From assembly GCF_016714285.1 (NCBI RefSeq), contig NZ_JADJNN010000013.1, positions 1 to 64,000 on the forward strand: a stretch of 64,000 bases of DNA, given 5' to 3'. Shown here piece after piece: positions 1 through 10,653 of the stretch. Both the position numbers and the translations under genes were made by a program. The stretch is from Nannocystis sp. GTDB lineage: Bacteria > Myxococcota_A > Polyangia > Nannocystales > Nannocystaceae. Positions within the stretch are counted from its first letter, which is position 1. The number at the start of each line of letters is the position of its first letter. Under the pieces are notes generated by a model. It ran no database searches. It was given only the letters and a program-made list of their open reading frames with translations, and was not told the DNA's origin.

Positions 1-273
1 GAATCAAAACCCGCTGGCTTACCACTTGCCGACGCCCCAATGCACAAGCGGCGGCCGAAGGCCCCCGCCAAGCGCGCGGATTTATAGGGTTTGGGTGCAT
101 GCCCTGTCAACCAAGGCGGGGCACCCCGGGACCAGCCTGTCCCCTGGCCCTTGTGAGAGATCTGGCGTCCCGGACACCTGTCACGCGCGAGGGGCACCTT
201 GTGCTAGGGTCGCGGCGCCGCGGCCGGCGCGACGCCTCGCTGCCCGCCGCCACACCCTCGAGGAGACCATTCG
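1..273. other. Intergenic leader before the first M16 gene
   Basis: No convincing gene is seen; the open frames here are shadows of one another. A purine-rich GAGGAG sits about 9 bases before the ATG at 274 and is the likely ribosome binding site. A partial match to the dispersed CCTGTCCC palindrome lies near 138-150. No clear -35/-10 pair was found. Confidence 0.5.
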
Positions 274-1716
274 ATGTCGCTGCATCCCTCTCACGGACGA
301 ACGCGCCGCCGCGCCGTCGCCGTCGCCCTCTGCCTGCTCGCGGCTCCGGCCCTCGCCGACGCCGCTCCTGCTCCCGCGACAACCGCCGCGCCCGCGACCG
401 CCAAGGTTGTGAAGAAGGGCAAGGCCCAGTCCGGCCCCGGCTTCGACCTGCCGATCCAGAACTTCGAGCTCGCCAACGGCCTGCGCGTGTTCGTGGTCGA
501 GGACCACTCGACGCCGTCCTTCAACATGACCCTCCTGTACGACGTCGGCTCGCGCGACGAGGTCCAGGGCCGCACCGGCTTCGCCCACCTCTTCGAACAC
601 ATGATGTTCGAGGGCAGCAAGAACGTGCCGCCGATGGGCCACCTCACCTTCGTGCAGCGCGTCGGCGGCAACAACAACGCCGGCACCTCGTACGACATGA
701 CGATGTACTACAACAACCTGCCGAGCCAGTACCTCGAGCTCGGCCTCTGGCTCGAGTCGGACCGGCTCCGCTCGCTGGAGATCACCGACGCCAACTTCGA
801 GAACCAGCGCAAGGCCGTCAAAGAAGAGAAGGCCATGCGCATGGATAACGTGCCCTACTCGGGCGCGATCCAGAACTGGCTGTCCGACGCGTGGAAGGGC
901 ACCGGCTACGGCCACACCGTGATCGGCAGCCTCGAGGACCTCGAGGCCGCCCAGACCCCCGACGTCCAGGCCTTCTTCGACAAGTACTACAGCCCCAACA
1001 ACGCGGTCCTGGTGTTCGTCGGCGACATCGACTTCGCCGACCTCAAGGCCAAGGTCGAGAAGTACTTCGGCGACATCAAGCGCGGCCCGGAGCGCCCGCC
1101 CACCCCGACCGGCGCCGTCGACAAGAGCAAGCCCTTCGAGCGCAGCGTCGAGGACCCGCTGGCCCAGCAGGCGCTCTACCTGCTCGGCTGGCACACCGTC
1201 GGCCAGACCCACCCGGACCGCTACGCCCTCGACCTGCTCGGCAACATCCTGCTGGTCGGCGAGTCGGCCCGCATCCCGAAGATCCTTCAGGACGAGAAGA
1301 AGCTGGTCGCCTTCGCCGGCGGCGCCCACTTCTCGCAGCGCGACGCCGGCCTCGTGTTCGTCCAGGCCATGCCGCTGCCGACCAGCAACTTCGACGCCAT
1401 CAAGCAGGTCATCCGCGACGAGGTCACCAAGATGCAGAAGTCGGGCATCAGCGCCCGCGAGCTGCAGAAGGCGATCAACAGCGAGGTCATGGGCACCGTC
1501 AGCACCCTCGCCACCAACCAGGGCCGGGCCTCCTCCATCGCCACCGGCGCGCTGTTCTACAACGACCCCAAGCGCGTCCTCACCGACCTCCAGAAGTATC
1601 AGGAGGTCACGCCCGCCGACATCAAGCGGGTCGCCAACGAGTACCTGGGCGCCAACTGGCTCACCCTCGAGATCAAGCCCGCCGCCGGCAAGGCGAACAT
1701 GATGGGCCCCGGCTGA
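274..1716 (+). CDS. M16 family zinc metallopeptidase (catalytic subunit)
   Basis: This is a secreted or periplasmic pitrilysin/insulinase-type zinc peptidase of 480 residues. An Arg-rich start and hydrophobic stretch (about residues 11-30, ending ALADA) form a signal peptide. The inverted zinc motif HLFEH lies at 105-109 and a distal Glu at 184/185 in AVKEEK, so the site looks complete. The protein has two M16 halves, as in the compact bacterial M16B enzymes. The next gene, 23 bases downstream, encodes a second M16 protein without the zinc motif. An active/inactive M16 pair usually forms a heterodimer, so a periplasmic peptide- or protein-degrading pair is likely. The substrate cannot be read from the sequence. 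Confidence 0.93.
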   Translation: MSLHPSHGRTRRRAVAVALCLLAAPALADAAPAPATTAAPATAKVVKKGKAQSGPGFDLPIQNFELANGLRVFVVEDHSTPSFNMTLLYDVGSRDEVQGRTGFAHLFEHMMFEGSKNVPPMGHLTFVQRVGGNNNAGTSYDMTMYYNNLPSQYLELGLWLESDRLRSLEITDANFENQRKAVKEEKAMRMDNVPYSGAIQNWLSDAWKGTGYGHTVIGSLEDLEAAQTPDVQAFFDKYYSPNNAVLVFVGDIDFADLKAKVEKYFGDIKRGPERPPTPTGAVDKSKPFERSVEDPLAQQALYLLGWHTVGQTHPDRYALDLLGNILLVGESARIPKILQDEKKLVAFAGGAHFSQRDAGLVFVQAMPLPTSNFDAIKQVIRDEVTKMQKSGISARELQKAINSEVMGTVSTLATNQGRASSIATGALFYNDPKRVLTDLQKYQEVTPADIKRVANEYLGANWLTLEIKPAAGKANMMGPG

Positions 1717-1739
1717 GAGCCAAGGACACGCAAACGAAC

Positions 1740-3379
1740 ATGTTGACCCGTCATCACACCACCCATCGCGTCGCCGTCCTGCTCGCCACCTCGTTCGCCC
1801 TGGTCGCCTGCAAGAAGGAGCCGCCCCCCAAGCCGCCCGAGCCGACCCCCGTCGTCGTCCCGCCGCCCGTCGTCGAGGCGCCCAAGCGCGTCTACCAGGA
1901 CCCGCCCGCCGCCGCCGAGCCGCGCCCGGTGCAGTTCCCCGACCTGCAGAAGTTCACGACCAAGAACGGCATCGACGTCTACGTCGTCGAGAACCATGAG
2001 GTCCCGCTCATCACCGCCCAGCTGGTCATCCGCGCCGGCACCATGGACGACGAGCAGCTGGCCGAGATGACCGCGCAGATGCTCGGCGAGGGCACCAAGT
2101 CGCGGACCAAGGCCAAGATCGACGAGGAGATCGAGTTCGTCGGCGGCAGCCTCGGGGCCGGCGCCGGCGCCCACGACACCAACGTCTTCGCCCAGGTCAT
2201 GAAGAAGGACACCAAGCTGGCCCTCACGCTGATGGCCGACGAGGTGATCAACCCGGCCTTCCCCGAGGCCGCGCTGACCAAGCTCAAGGACAAGGCCAAG
2301 ACCGCCCTCAAGGCGATGAAGGCCGACGCCGACGGCCTCGCCGACACCCTGTTCGGCATGGCCGCCTACCCCGCGGGTCACCCCTACGGCCGGCCCATGC
2401 CGACCGATGCCCAGATCGACGGCGTCAACATCGACGCGCTCAAGAAGTTCCACAGCAGCTTCTACCGGTCGAACAACGCCTACCTGATCCTCTCCGGCGA
2501 CATCACCCCGGCGAGGCGCAGCCGCTGATCGAGAGCATCTTCGGCAAGTGGAAGCCGATCGAGGGCCAGGCCCCGGTCAACCCGCTCAACGGCTTCAAGG
2601 ACTACAAGCTGCCGACCAAGCTGGTCATCCACCTGGTCGACCGCCCCGGCTCGGCCCAGTCCGAGGTCCGCATCGGCAACCTCGCCCTCGCCCGCAAGCA
2701 CCCCGACTGGATCCGCTTCGACATGGCCTCGCGGATCTTGGGCGGCGGCTCGACCGGTCGCCTCTTCCTCGACGTCCGCGAGGAGAAGGGCCTCACCTAC
2801 GGCGTCTACTCGCAGATGGAGCCCGGCCAGGCCCCCGGCACCTGGACCATCTGGACCAAGACCAAGACCAAGACCACCGGCGAGATGCTCACCGCCCTGT
2901 TCGGCCACATCAAGAAGATGCGCGACGAGGAGCCGACCCAGAAGGAGTACGACGAGGTCCTCACCCAGGCCGTCGGCAGCTTCCCCCTCGGCATCGAGAC
3001 CGCCGACCAGATCGCCGGCCGCGTCCGCACGATCCTCACCTTCGGCCTCCCGCAGGACTACTGGAAGACCTACCGCGACGAGGTCCGCAAGGTCCAGATC
3101 ACGGACATCAAGACGATGGCCCGCAAGTACATGCACGAGATCCCCGTGGTCGTCGTCGTCGGCCGCGCCGACAAGGTCGAGCCGCAGATCAAGGAGGTCC
3201 TGCCGGGCGCCACGATCGTGCACTACAACACGGACCTCGAGTGCACCGACAAGGGCAACCCCCTGTGCGCCGCCAACCAGCCCAAGGCCGCACTGGCCCC
3301 CGCTTCGGCCCCCGCTCCGGCCGCTGCTCCCGTGGCAGCCGCTCCGGCCCCCGCGGCCGCTCCCGCAGCCAAGAAGTGA
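1740..3379 (+). pseudogene. M16 peptidase-like lipoprotein, non-catalytic partner, with a one-base frameshift
   Basis: This is the second M16 protein of the pair. The N-terminus is a lipoprotein signal with lipobox LVAC (Cys24), followed by a Lys/Pro-rich linker. Where the catalytic partner has HxxEH, this protein has EMTAQ and no zinc ligands, so it should be the structural subunit. The frame opened at 1740 stops at 2526-2528, but homology continues one base back, through the typical GGSTGRLFLDVREEKGLTYG segment, to the stop at 3377-3379. Restoring one base near 2510-2513 gives SGDITPAEAQPLIESIFGKW, exactly what the family predicts. The C-terminus is Ala/Pro-rich. The break is either a sequence error or a recent mutation; no slippery heptamer is visible. 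Confidence 0.85.
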
Positions 3380-3409
3380 CCCGACCCCCGCGGTCGTGGT
3401 AACCGAACC

Positions 3410-3450
3410 GGGTCCCGCATTCGCTTCCGCGTCGGAAGCATGCGGGACCC
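3410..3450 (+). promoter_or_regulatory. Long stem-loop just before glmS
   Basis: An 11-base perfect outer stem (GGGTCCCGCAT with ATGCGGGACCC) encloses a 6-base inner stem (GCTTCC with GGAAGC) around a 5-base loop, with a two-base bulge. It ends 19 bases before the glmS start codon. It lacks a T-run, so it is a poor intrinsic terminator. It could end or process the M16 transcript, or control glmS translation. No glmS ribozyme core was recognised. Confidence 0.55.
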
Positions 3451-3469
3451 TCTCGCGTCAGGGGTACCC

Positions 3470-5347
<1,878 letters not shown>

Positions 5348-5371
5348 CGCTGGCGCGAGATCCTGACGCGC

Positions 5372-6298
5372 CTACCCGATCGGCGGCGTCAGGCACTCGA
5401 TCGTCGTCTCGATGCGAAAGTTCGACTCCTTCGTGTGCCGCTCCGCGAAGAAGAAGTCGAGCTGGTAGGTCCCGCCCGGTGAGATCCCCAGGTCGCCGGC
5501 CAGATCGTCGAGCACCGCCTCGGCCTCCTCGGGCCCGTGCACGCCCCCGAGGTCCATCGCCAGCTTCCTGTTGATGAACACGAACAGGTCGTCGTCCCCG
5601 CGGAACTTGAACACCTCGCCGCCGCGGTAGACGAACTCCGTGTGCAGCTCGAGCGTGAAGTGATAGTTGTGCTCGTGACCCTCGGCGCCGAAGCCCTTGC
5701 CGTCGAGCACGAAGAACGCCGGGTTGTCGTAGCTGTACAGGCCGCCGCCCGCGTCCGCGAGGGCGATGTCGACCGAGAACGGCGCGTTGACGCCGGCCAC
5801 GTCGCGGTACCACTGGTCGAAGTTCGCCTTGCCCGTGGTCGACACCGTCACGTCGGGGCTGGCGTACACCGGCTTGTCGTCGTCGCCGAGGTCAGGCAGC
5901 ACGATGCCCTTCTCGCTCTTGATCTTGTACTCGAAGTCCGGGTGCGACTCCTTGAAGTCGCGGACCGTCGCGTGCAGCACGTGGTCGCACTCGTCGCCCG
6001 GCGTGTCGCCGCCCACCTCGTTGCCGAAGCCGGTCGTGAAGCCCGACTCGATGCTGGTCGCCGGGAAGCTGTCGCCCGTGTCGCCCGGGCCGCTCACACC
6101 GGTCGACCCCGAGCCGCCGCTGATGCCACCTGTCCCTTCGGACATCCCTACCGAGCTCCCCTCGCCGCCGAGCGTGATGCCGGACACCGAGGCCGAGGTG
6201 GGCGTCGACGCCGAGCCGTCGCTGGCCTCGCGGCGCGTGTCGTCGCCGCAGGCGCTCATGAGCGCGAGACAGAGGAGGACATGGGCACGTCGGGGCAT
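5372..6298 (-). CDS. Fibro-slime domain lipoprotein
   Basis: This is a 308-residue exported lipoprotein. The signal ends at lipobox MSAC with Cys17, followed by a long Ser/Thr/Gly linker to about residue 95. The rest resembles the fibro-slime domain known from myxobacterial and Fibrobacter surface proteins: an opening VRDFKESHPDFEY, a middle stretch around GGEVFKFRGDDDLFVFINRKL, and an end around GTYQLDFFFAERHTKESNF. This fold is PA14-like and probably carbohydrate- or surface-binding; that role is inferred. One copy of the dispersed palindrome (6131-6144) lies inside the linker. The gene converges with glmS, 24 bases away. Confidence 0.85.
   Translation of the reverse strand: MPRRAHVLLCLALMSACGDDTRREASDGSASTPTSASVSGITLGGEGSSVGMSEGTGGISGGSGSTGVSGPGDTGDSFPATSIESGFTTGFGNEVGGDTPGDECDHVLHATVRDFKESHPDFEYKIKSEKGIVLPDLGDDDKPVYASPDVTVSTTGKANFDQWYRDVAGVNAPFSVDIALADAGGGLYSYDNPAFFVLDGKGFGAEGHEHNYHFTLELHTEFVYRGGEVFKFRGDDDLFVFINRKLAMDLGGVHGPEEAEAVLDDLAGDLGISPGGTYQLDFFFAERHTKESNFRIETTIECLTPPIG
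6131..6144. repeat. Dispersed palindrome, in-frame copy
   Basis: TGTCC-CTTC-GGACA lies inside the Ser/Gly linker of the fibro-slime lipoprotein. It belongs to the family described under 45047-45139. Confidence 0.55.
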
Positions 6299-6539
6299 CC
6301 CCGGAGACTGCCGGGCCCCGCCGCCGGGCGCAAGACCGCGCGCGCCGACGCATGATCTCCCGCGGACAAACCGCCACCGCTAGCCTCACCGAGCTCCACG
6401 GGCGTCGCGGCCCGGCCACACCGCGCTTGACCCCAAACGACCGGCGGACCCCGCAGCTCGCCTGCTCGCTCCGCCCCACGTAGTCCTGTCCGACGGTACC
6501 CCTCGCGGCGCGCCCGTGGAGCCCGAAAATTCGCCCCGA

Positions 6540-8162
6540 CTAGCGCCGCGTCACGCCGCTCAACATCGTCGCGGCGTTGCTGCCCGCGTGCAGGCTCGTC
6601 CCGGCCAGCACCTCACCAGTGTCGGCCGCCCGTGCGTAGCGGCGACGGGCCCGGGTGAACCACGCCGCCCCGCCCGCGCCCAGACCGATCACCCACGGCG
6701 CGACCCGGCCCCAGCCGTCCGGGCCGTCGCCCTCGCCGAGCGCGAGGTCGAAGAGGCGACCGAGCAAGTAGCTCGACGCGTACGCGCACACGCCCACGCT
6801 GACCACCATCGCCACGTTGCGCGACCACGTCAGCGCCTGCGGGCTGTTGGGCCACACCCGCATGCGCAGGAAGCGGATGTACAAATACGCGGGCGTCGCC
6901 AGCGTCGCCACCGCGGCGAGCACCGCCAGCCGACCCGCCGCGCCCGGCAGCGACGACGCCGTGAACGCGGCCGTCAGCGCCTCGGCCAGCCCGCCGACCA
7001 GGATCACGAAGGCCACCGCCGACATCGCCGCCAGCTCCGGTCGCGCCCGCCTCGCTACCGCCGCGAGCTCGCCGTCGCCGCGACCGAGCGCCCGCGTCGC
7101 CACGATCGCCGAGCTACCCGGGACCGTCGGGCCGTCGCTGCCGCCCGCGTGAAAGCCCGCGAACGCCTCACCGAGCGCCTCCAGGGTCGGGTAGCGCTCC
7201 TCACGGTCGCGGGCCATCGCCCGCTGCAGCACCATCTCGAAGTCCTCCGGCACGTCGGGCGCCACGCTGCGCGGCCGCGGCGGCTCCGACATCAGGACCG
7301 CGTGCAGGGCCGCCGCCGCGTCGTTGAGGTCGTAGGGCCCGCGGCCCGTGACGCAGCAGTAGGCGATCGCCCCGACCGCATAGATATCGGCCCGCGCGTC
7401 GACCCGCTCGCCCCGCGCCTGCTCCGGCGCCATGAAGGCCGGGGTACCCATCACCACGCCGGTCTGGGTCGCCTTGGCGTCGTCGGGCCCGCGCAGGCGG
7501 GCGATGCCGAAGTCGATCAGCTTCACCGTCGGCCGCGCCGGGTCGCCGACGAGGAACAGGTTGTTCGGCTTGAGGTCGCGGTGGATCACGCCGCGGGCGT
7601 GCACCGCCGCCAGCACGTCGCACACCTGCCCGAGGATGTGCACCGTGTCGGCGATGCTGAGTCGACCCTCGCGCTCGAGCCGCTGGCCCAGGTCCTCGCC
7701 GCGGAGAAACTCGGTGACGATGAAGGGCACCCCGTCGAGCGTGCTCTGCACGTCGAACACGCGGATCACGTTCGGGTGATCGATCGCGTCCGCGATCTCC
7801 GCCTCGCGGCGAAACCGGGACACGACCTCGACATCCCCCGCCAGCGTGCGGTGCAAGATCTTCACCGCCAGGCTGCGATCCGGCAGCCGCACGTGCCGGG
7901 CCTCGTACACCCGGCCCATCCCGCCGTCGGCGATCACCGCGTCGATGCGGTAGCTGCCCCCCAGCGTCGTCCCGACGTAGGGGTCGTCGACCTCACCCGC
8001 CGGCGCCTCCAGCTCGAAGGCGTCGCGCGGGCACACGCGAAAGTCCGCCGGGTAGCGCTCGCCACACTTGGGACAGCGCTTCGGCAACCCCGCCCGCGCC
8101 GGACCCACGGCCTCGTGCGCCGACGCAGCACTCGAGTCGCCCGCCGCCATGGCCGCGAGCAT
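6540..8162 (-). CDS. Membrane-associated Ser/Thr protein kinase with zinc ribbon
   Basis: This is a eukaryote-like (Hanks-type) kinase of up to 540 residues. An N-terminal zinc-ribbon-like segment has CPKC at 30-33 and VCP near 44. The kinase domain follows: glycine-rich loop around 77-88, catalytic Lys101 in AVKIL, HRD at 194-196 followed by LKPNN, DFG at 217-219, and a MAPEQARGE substrate-recognition segment. All catalytic residues are present. After about residue 350 there are four hydrophobic segments that probably anchor it in the inner membrane. This layout is common in myxobacterial signalling. The start could also be the ATG four codons later. Its input and targets are unknown. Confidence 0.93.
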   Translation of the reverse strand: MLAAMAAGDSSAASAHEAVGPARAGLPKRCPKCGERYPADFRVCPRDAFELEAPAGEVDDPYVGTTLGGSYRIDAVIADGGMGRVYEARHVRLPDRSLAVKILHRTLAGDVEVVSRFRREAEIADAIDHPNVIRVFDVQSTLDGVPFIVTEFLRGEDLGQRLEREGRLSIADTVHILGQVCDVLAAVHARGVIHRDLKPNNLFLVGDPARPTVKLIDFGIARLRGPDDAKATQTGVVMGTPAFMAPEQARGERVDARADIYAVGAIAYCCVTGRGPYDLNDAAAALHAVLMSEPPRPRSVAPDVPEDFEMVLQRAMARDREERYPTLEALGEAFAGFHAGGSDGPTVPGSSAIVATRALGRGDGELAAVARRARPELAAMSAVAFVILVGGLAEALTAAFTASSLPGAAGRLAVLAAVATLATPAYLYIRFLRMRVWPNSPQALTWSRNVAMVVSVGVCAYASSYLLGRLFDLALGEGDGPDGWGRVAPWVIGLGAGGAAWFTRARRRYARAADTGEVLAGTSLHAGSNAATMLSGVTRR

Positions 8163-8421
8163 AGACCCTCGCCGGCTCGCCGCGCCACCGCTTCGATCGC
8201 CACTCCGGGCTCATCGCGTCGCATCACGAGCGGACCCGGTCGACCGGAGGACGCACCAAAATGTGGGCGCCATGTCCTCGCGCGACACCATGGGCGGACC
8301 CGGTCGACCGCGCCAATCGCAGCCCGCAGACGCCCCCGTGCCCGCAGCGAGTCGCCGCCGCGCCGTTCGGCCCCGCGCGCACGACGTCCCACTCCTTGGC
8401 ACAGCATCGATCGCGGCCGCC
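8163..8421. promoter_or_regulatory. Kinase upstream region with two copies of a 17-bp direct repeat
   Basis: GCGGACCCGGTCGACCG occurs at 8230-8246 and again at 8294-8310, 64 bases apart. Each copy contains the palindrome CGGTCGACCG. They lie about 70 and 130 bases upstream of the kinase start, where operators would be expected. Function is inferred from position only. Nothing else was recognised in the spacer. Confidence 0.4.
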
Positions 8422-8907
8422 TCAGCCGGCCTCACGCGACCACTGGCCCGACTTGCCACCTGACTTTTCGACCAGCTCGATCACCTCGATCACCATGCCG
8501 CGGTCCATCGCCTTGCACATGTCGTAGATCGTCAGGACCGCCGCCGCCGCCGCCGTCATCGCCTCCATCTCGGGACCAGTGCGGTCGACCGCCGCGACCT
8601 GCACGACCACGTCGACGCCCGGTAGATCTTCCCGCACCGTGAAGTCGACGGAGATCCCGGTCAGCCGCACCGGATGACACAGCGGGATCAGATCCGGCGT
8701 CCGCTTGGCCCCCGAGATCGCCGCCAGCCGGGCCACCCCGAGCACGTCGCCCTTGCCCACCGCGCCGCTGACGATGCGCGCAAGCGTGGCGCCGGCCATG
8801 CGGATCCGGGCCCGCGCGACCGCCCCACGCGGCGTCTCCGGCTTGTCCGTCACCGCCACCATCCGCGCCGCGCCGCCAGGGTCGAAGTGACTCAGTGGGT
8901 CGCTCAT
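8422..8907 (-). CDS. moaC: Cyclic pyranopterin monophosphate synthase
   Basis: MoaC rearranges the MoaA product to cyclic pyranopterin monophosphate in molybdenum cofactor synthesis. The start at 8907 (MSDPLSHFD) matches the usual MoaC N-terminus; the in-frame ATG eight codons upstream is less likely. Signatures seen are LIPLCHPVRLTG near residue 75 and the segment from GPEMEAMTA to YDMCKAMDRGM, which holds the catalytic Lys and Asp. Length is 161 residues, normal for the family. No other moa gene lies nearby, so the pathway must be dispersed. It is divergent from pntA. Confidence 0.97.
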   Translation of the reverse strand: MSDPLSHFDPGGAARMVAVTDKPETPRGAVARARIRMAGATLARIVSGAVGKGDVLGVARLAAISGAKRTPDLIPLCHPVRLTGISVDFTVREDLPGVDVVVQVAAVDRTGPEMEAMTAAAAAVLTIYDMCKAMDRGMVIEVIELVEKSGGKSGQWSREAG

Positions 8908-9045
8908 CGCCCCAACCGTACGCGGCCTCAAACGTCACGTCCACGCCCGTTGCGGGCCCTGGCGTGGAGCACCCAGCCTCCGCGCTGGCGTGATATCCAT
9001 GGGCCCGGCCCTAGGACTGCCAGGGGCCCCCGCAGGCTCACGCAC

Positions 9046-10641
9046 ATGAAGATCGGCATCCCGAAGGAGATCCACCCGGGCGAACGCCGGGTGGCTGCCA
9101 CCCCGGACACCGCCAAGCGCCTCAAGAGCTTCGGATTCGACGTCATCGTCGAGTCCGGAGCCGGCGCCGCCGCGGAGTTCGTCAACCTCGCGTACACCGA
9201 CGTCGGCTGCGAGATCGTGCCCGACGCGCGCAGCCTGTGGGCCGCGGCGGACGTCGTGCTCAAGGTGCGACCGCCGACCGCCGATGAGGTCCTGCTGCTG
9301 CGCGAGGGCGGCACCCTGATCAGCTTCATTTACCCCGCGCAGAACAAGCAGCTGCTCGAGCAGCTCGCCGCGCGCAAGGCCACCGTCATCGCGATGGACG
9401 CCGTCCCGCGGATCTCCCGCGCGCAGAAGCTCGACGCGCTGTCGTCGATGGCCAACATCTCCGGCTACCGCGCGATCGTCGAGGCCGCCAACAACTTCGG
9501 CCGCTTCTTCACCGGCCAGATCACCGCCGCCGGCAAGGTCCCGCCGGCCAAGGTGCTGGTGATCGGCGCCGGCGTGGCCGGCCTCGCCGCGATCGGCGTC
9601 GCCAAGGGCCTCGGCGCGATCGTCCGCTCCTTCGACACCCGCCCGGTCGTCAAGGAGCAGATCGAGAGCATGGGCGCCGAGTTCCTGCTCCTCGACTTCA
9701 AGGAGGACGGCACCGGCGAGGGCGGCTACGCCAAGCCGATGAGCGAGGAGTTCATCGCCGCCGAGATGGACCTGTTCCGCCGTCAGGCCAAAGAGGTCGA
9801 CATCATCATCACCACCGCGCTGATCCCCGGCCGCCCCGCGCCGAAGCTGATCACCCGCGACATGCTCGACCTCATGCGCCCGGGCTCCGTGCTCGTCGAC
9901 CTCGCCGCCGAGGCCGGCGGCAACTGCGAGGCCACCGTCCCCGGCGAGAAGGTCCAGTACGCCGGCGTCACCGTCGTCGGCTACACCGACCTCCCCAGCC
10001 GCATGGCCAGCCAGTCGAGCCAGCTCTACGGCAGCAACCTGTGCCACCTCCTCGACGACATGGGCAAGGCCGCCAACTACCGCGTCGACGAGAACGACGA
10101 GGTCGTCCGCGGCGCCCTCGTCCTCCGCCACGGCGAGCTCAAGTGGCCGCCCCCCAAGCCCGCCGCCGCACCAACACCCGCAGCGAAGCCCGCCGAGCCC
10201 AAGCCCGCCGCGACCCCCGTGGCCACCAGCAAGCCCGCGAGCAAGCCCGCAAGCAAGCCTCGGGGGCACGGCGGCGGCCACCACGGCCCACCCGCGGGCG
10301 AGCCCGGCAGTCCGCTGCCGCTGCTGCTCGCTGGCGCCGCGCTGGTCGGCATCGGCGTCGGCGCCCCGCCGGCCTTCCTCAGCCACTTCACCGTGTTCGT
10401 GCTGGCCTGCTTCATCGGCTACCAGGTCGTGTGGAACGTGGCGCCTGCGCTGCACACCCCGCTGATGAGCGTCACCAACGCGATCAGCGGCATCATCATC
10501 CTCGGCGGCATGCTGCAGGTCTCGGGGGCGCCCACCTCGGCCGCCACGATCCTCGGCGCGGCGGCGATCCTGCTGGCGACCATCAACGTCGCCGGCGGCT
10601 TCCTCGTCACCCAGCGCATGCTCAAGATGTTCCGCAAGTAA
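9046..10641 (+). CDS. pntA: NAD(P) transhydrogenase subunit alpha (domain I fused to membrane segment)
   Basis: This is one half of the proton-pumping transhydrogenase, which uses the proton gradient to reduce NADP with NADH. The start MKIGIPKEIHPGERRVA is the classic family N-terminus. Residues 1 to about 365 form the NAD-binding domain, with a Rossmann glycine motif (VLVIGAGVAGLAA). A Pro/Ala/Lys-rich linker (about 365-420) leads to three hydrophobic segments that correspond to the separate PntA2 protein of some bacteria. So the alpha 1 and alpha 2 parts are fused here. Length is 531 residues. pntB follows after 12 bases, clearly in one operon. Confidence 0.96.
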   Translation: MKIGIPKEIHPGERRVAATPDTAKRLKSFGFDVIVESGAGAAAEFVNLAYTDVGCEIVPDARSLWAAADVVLKVRPPTADEVLLLREGGTLISFIYPAQNKQLLEQLAARKATVIAMDAVPRISRAQKLDALSSMANISGYRAIVEAANNFGRFFTGQITAAGKVPPAKVLVIGAGVAGLAAIGVAKGLGAIVRSFDTRPVVKEQIESMGAEFLLLDFKEDGTGEGGYAKPMSEEFIAAEMDLFRRQAKEVDIIITTALIPGRPAPKLITRDMLDLMRPGSVLVDLAAEAGGNCEATVPGEKVQYAGVTVVGYTDLPSRMASQSSQLYGSNLCHLLDDMGKAANYRVDENDEVVRGALVLRHGELKWPPPKPAAAPTPAAKPAEPKPAATPVATSKPASKPASKPRGHGGGHHGPPAGEPGSPLPLLLAGAALVGIGVGAPPAFLSHFTVFVLACFIGYQVVWNVAPALHTPLMSVTNAISGIIILGGMLQVSGAPTSAATILGAAAILLATINVAGGFLVTQRMLKMFRK

Positions 10642-10653
10642 GGTCCTCGCAAC

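Noticed and set aside
2505..2520. Programmed ribosomal frameshift in the M16 partner
   Set aside because: No slippery heptamer or downstream structure was seen; a single missing base explains it.
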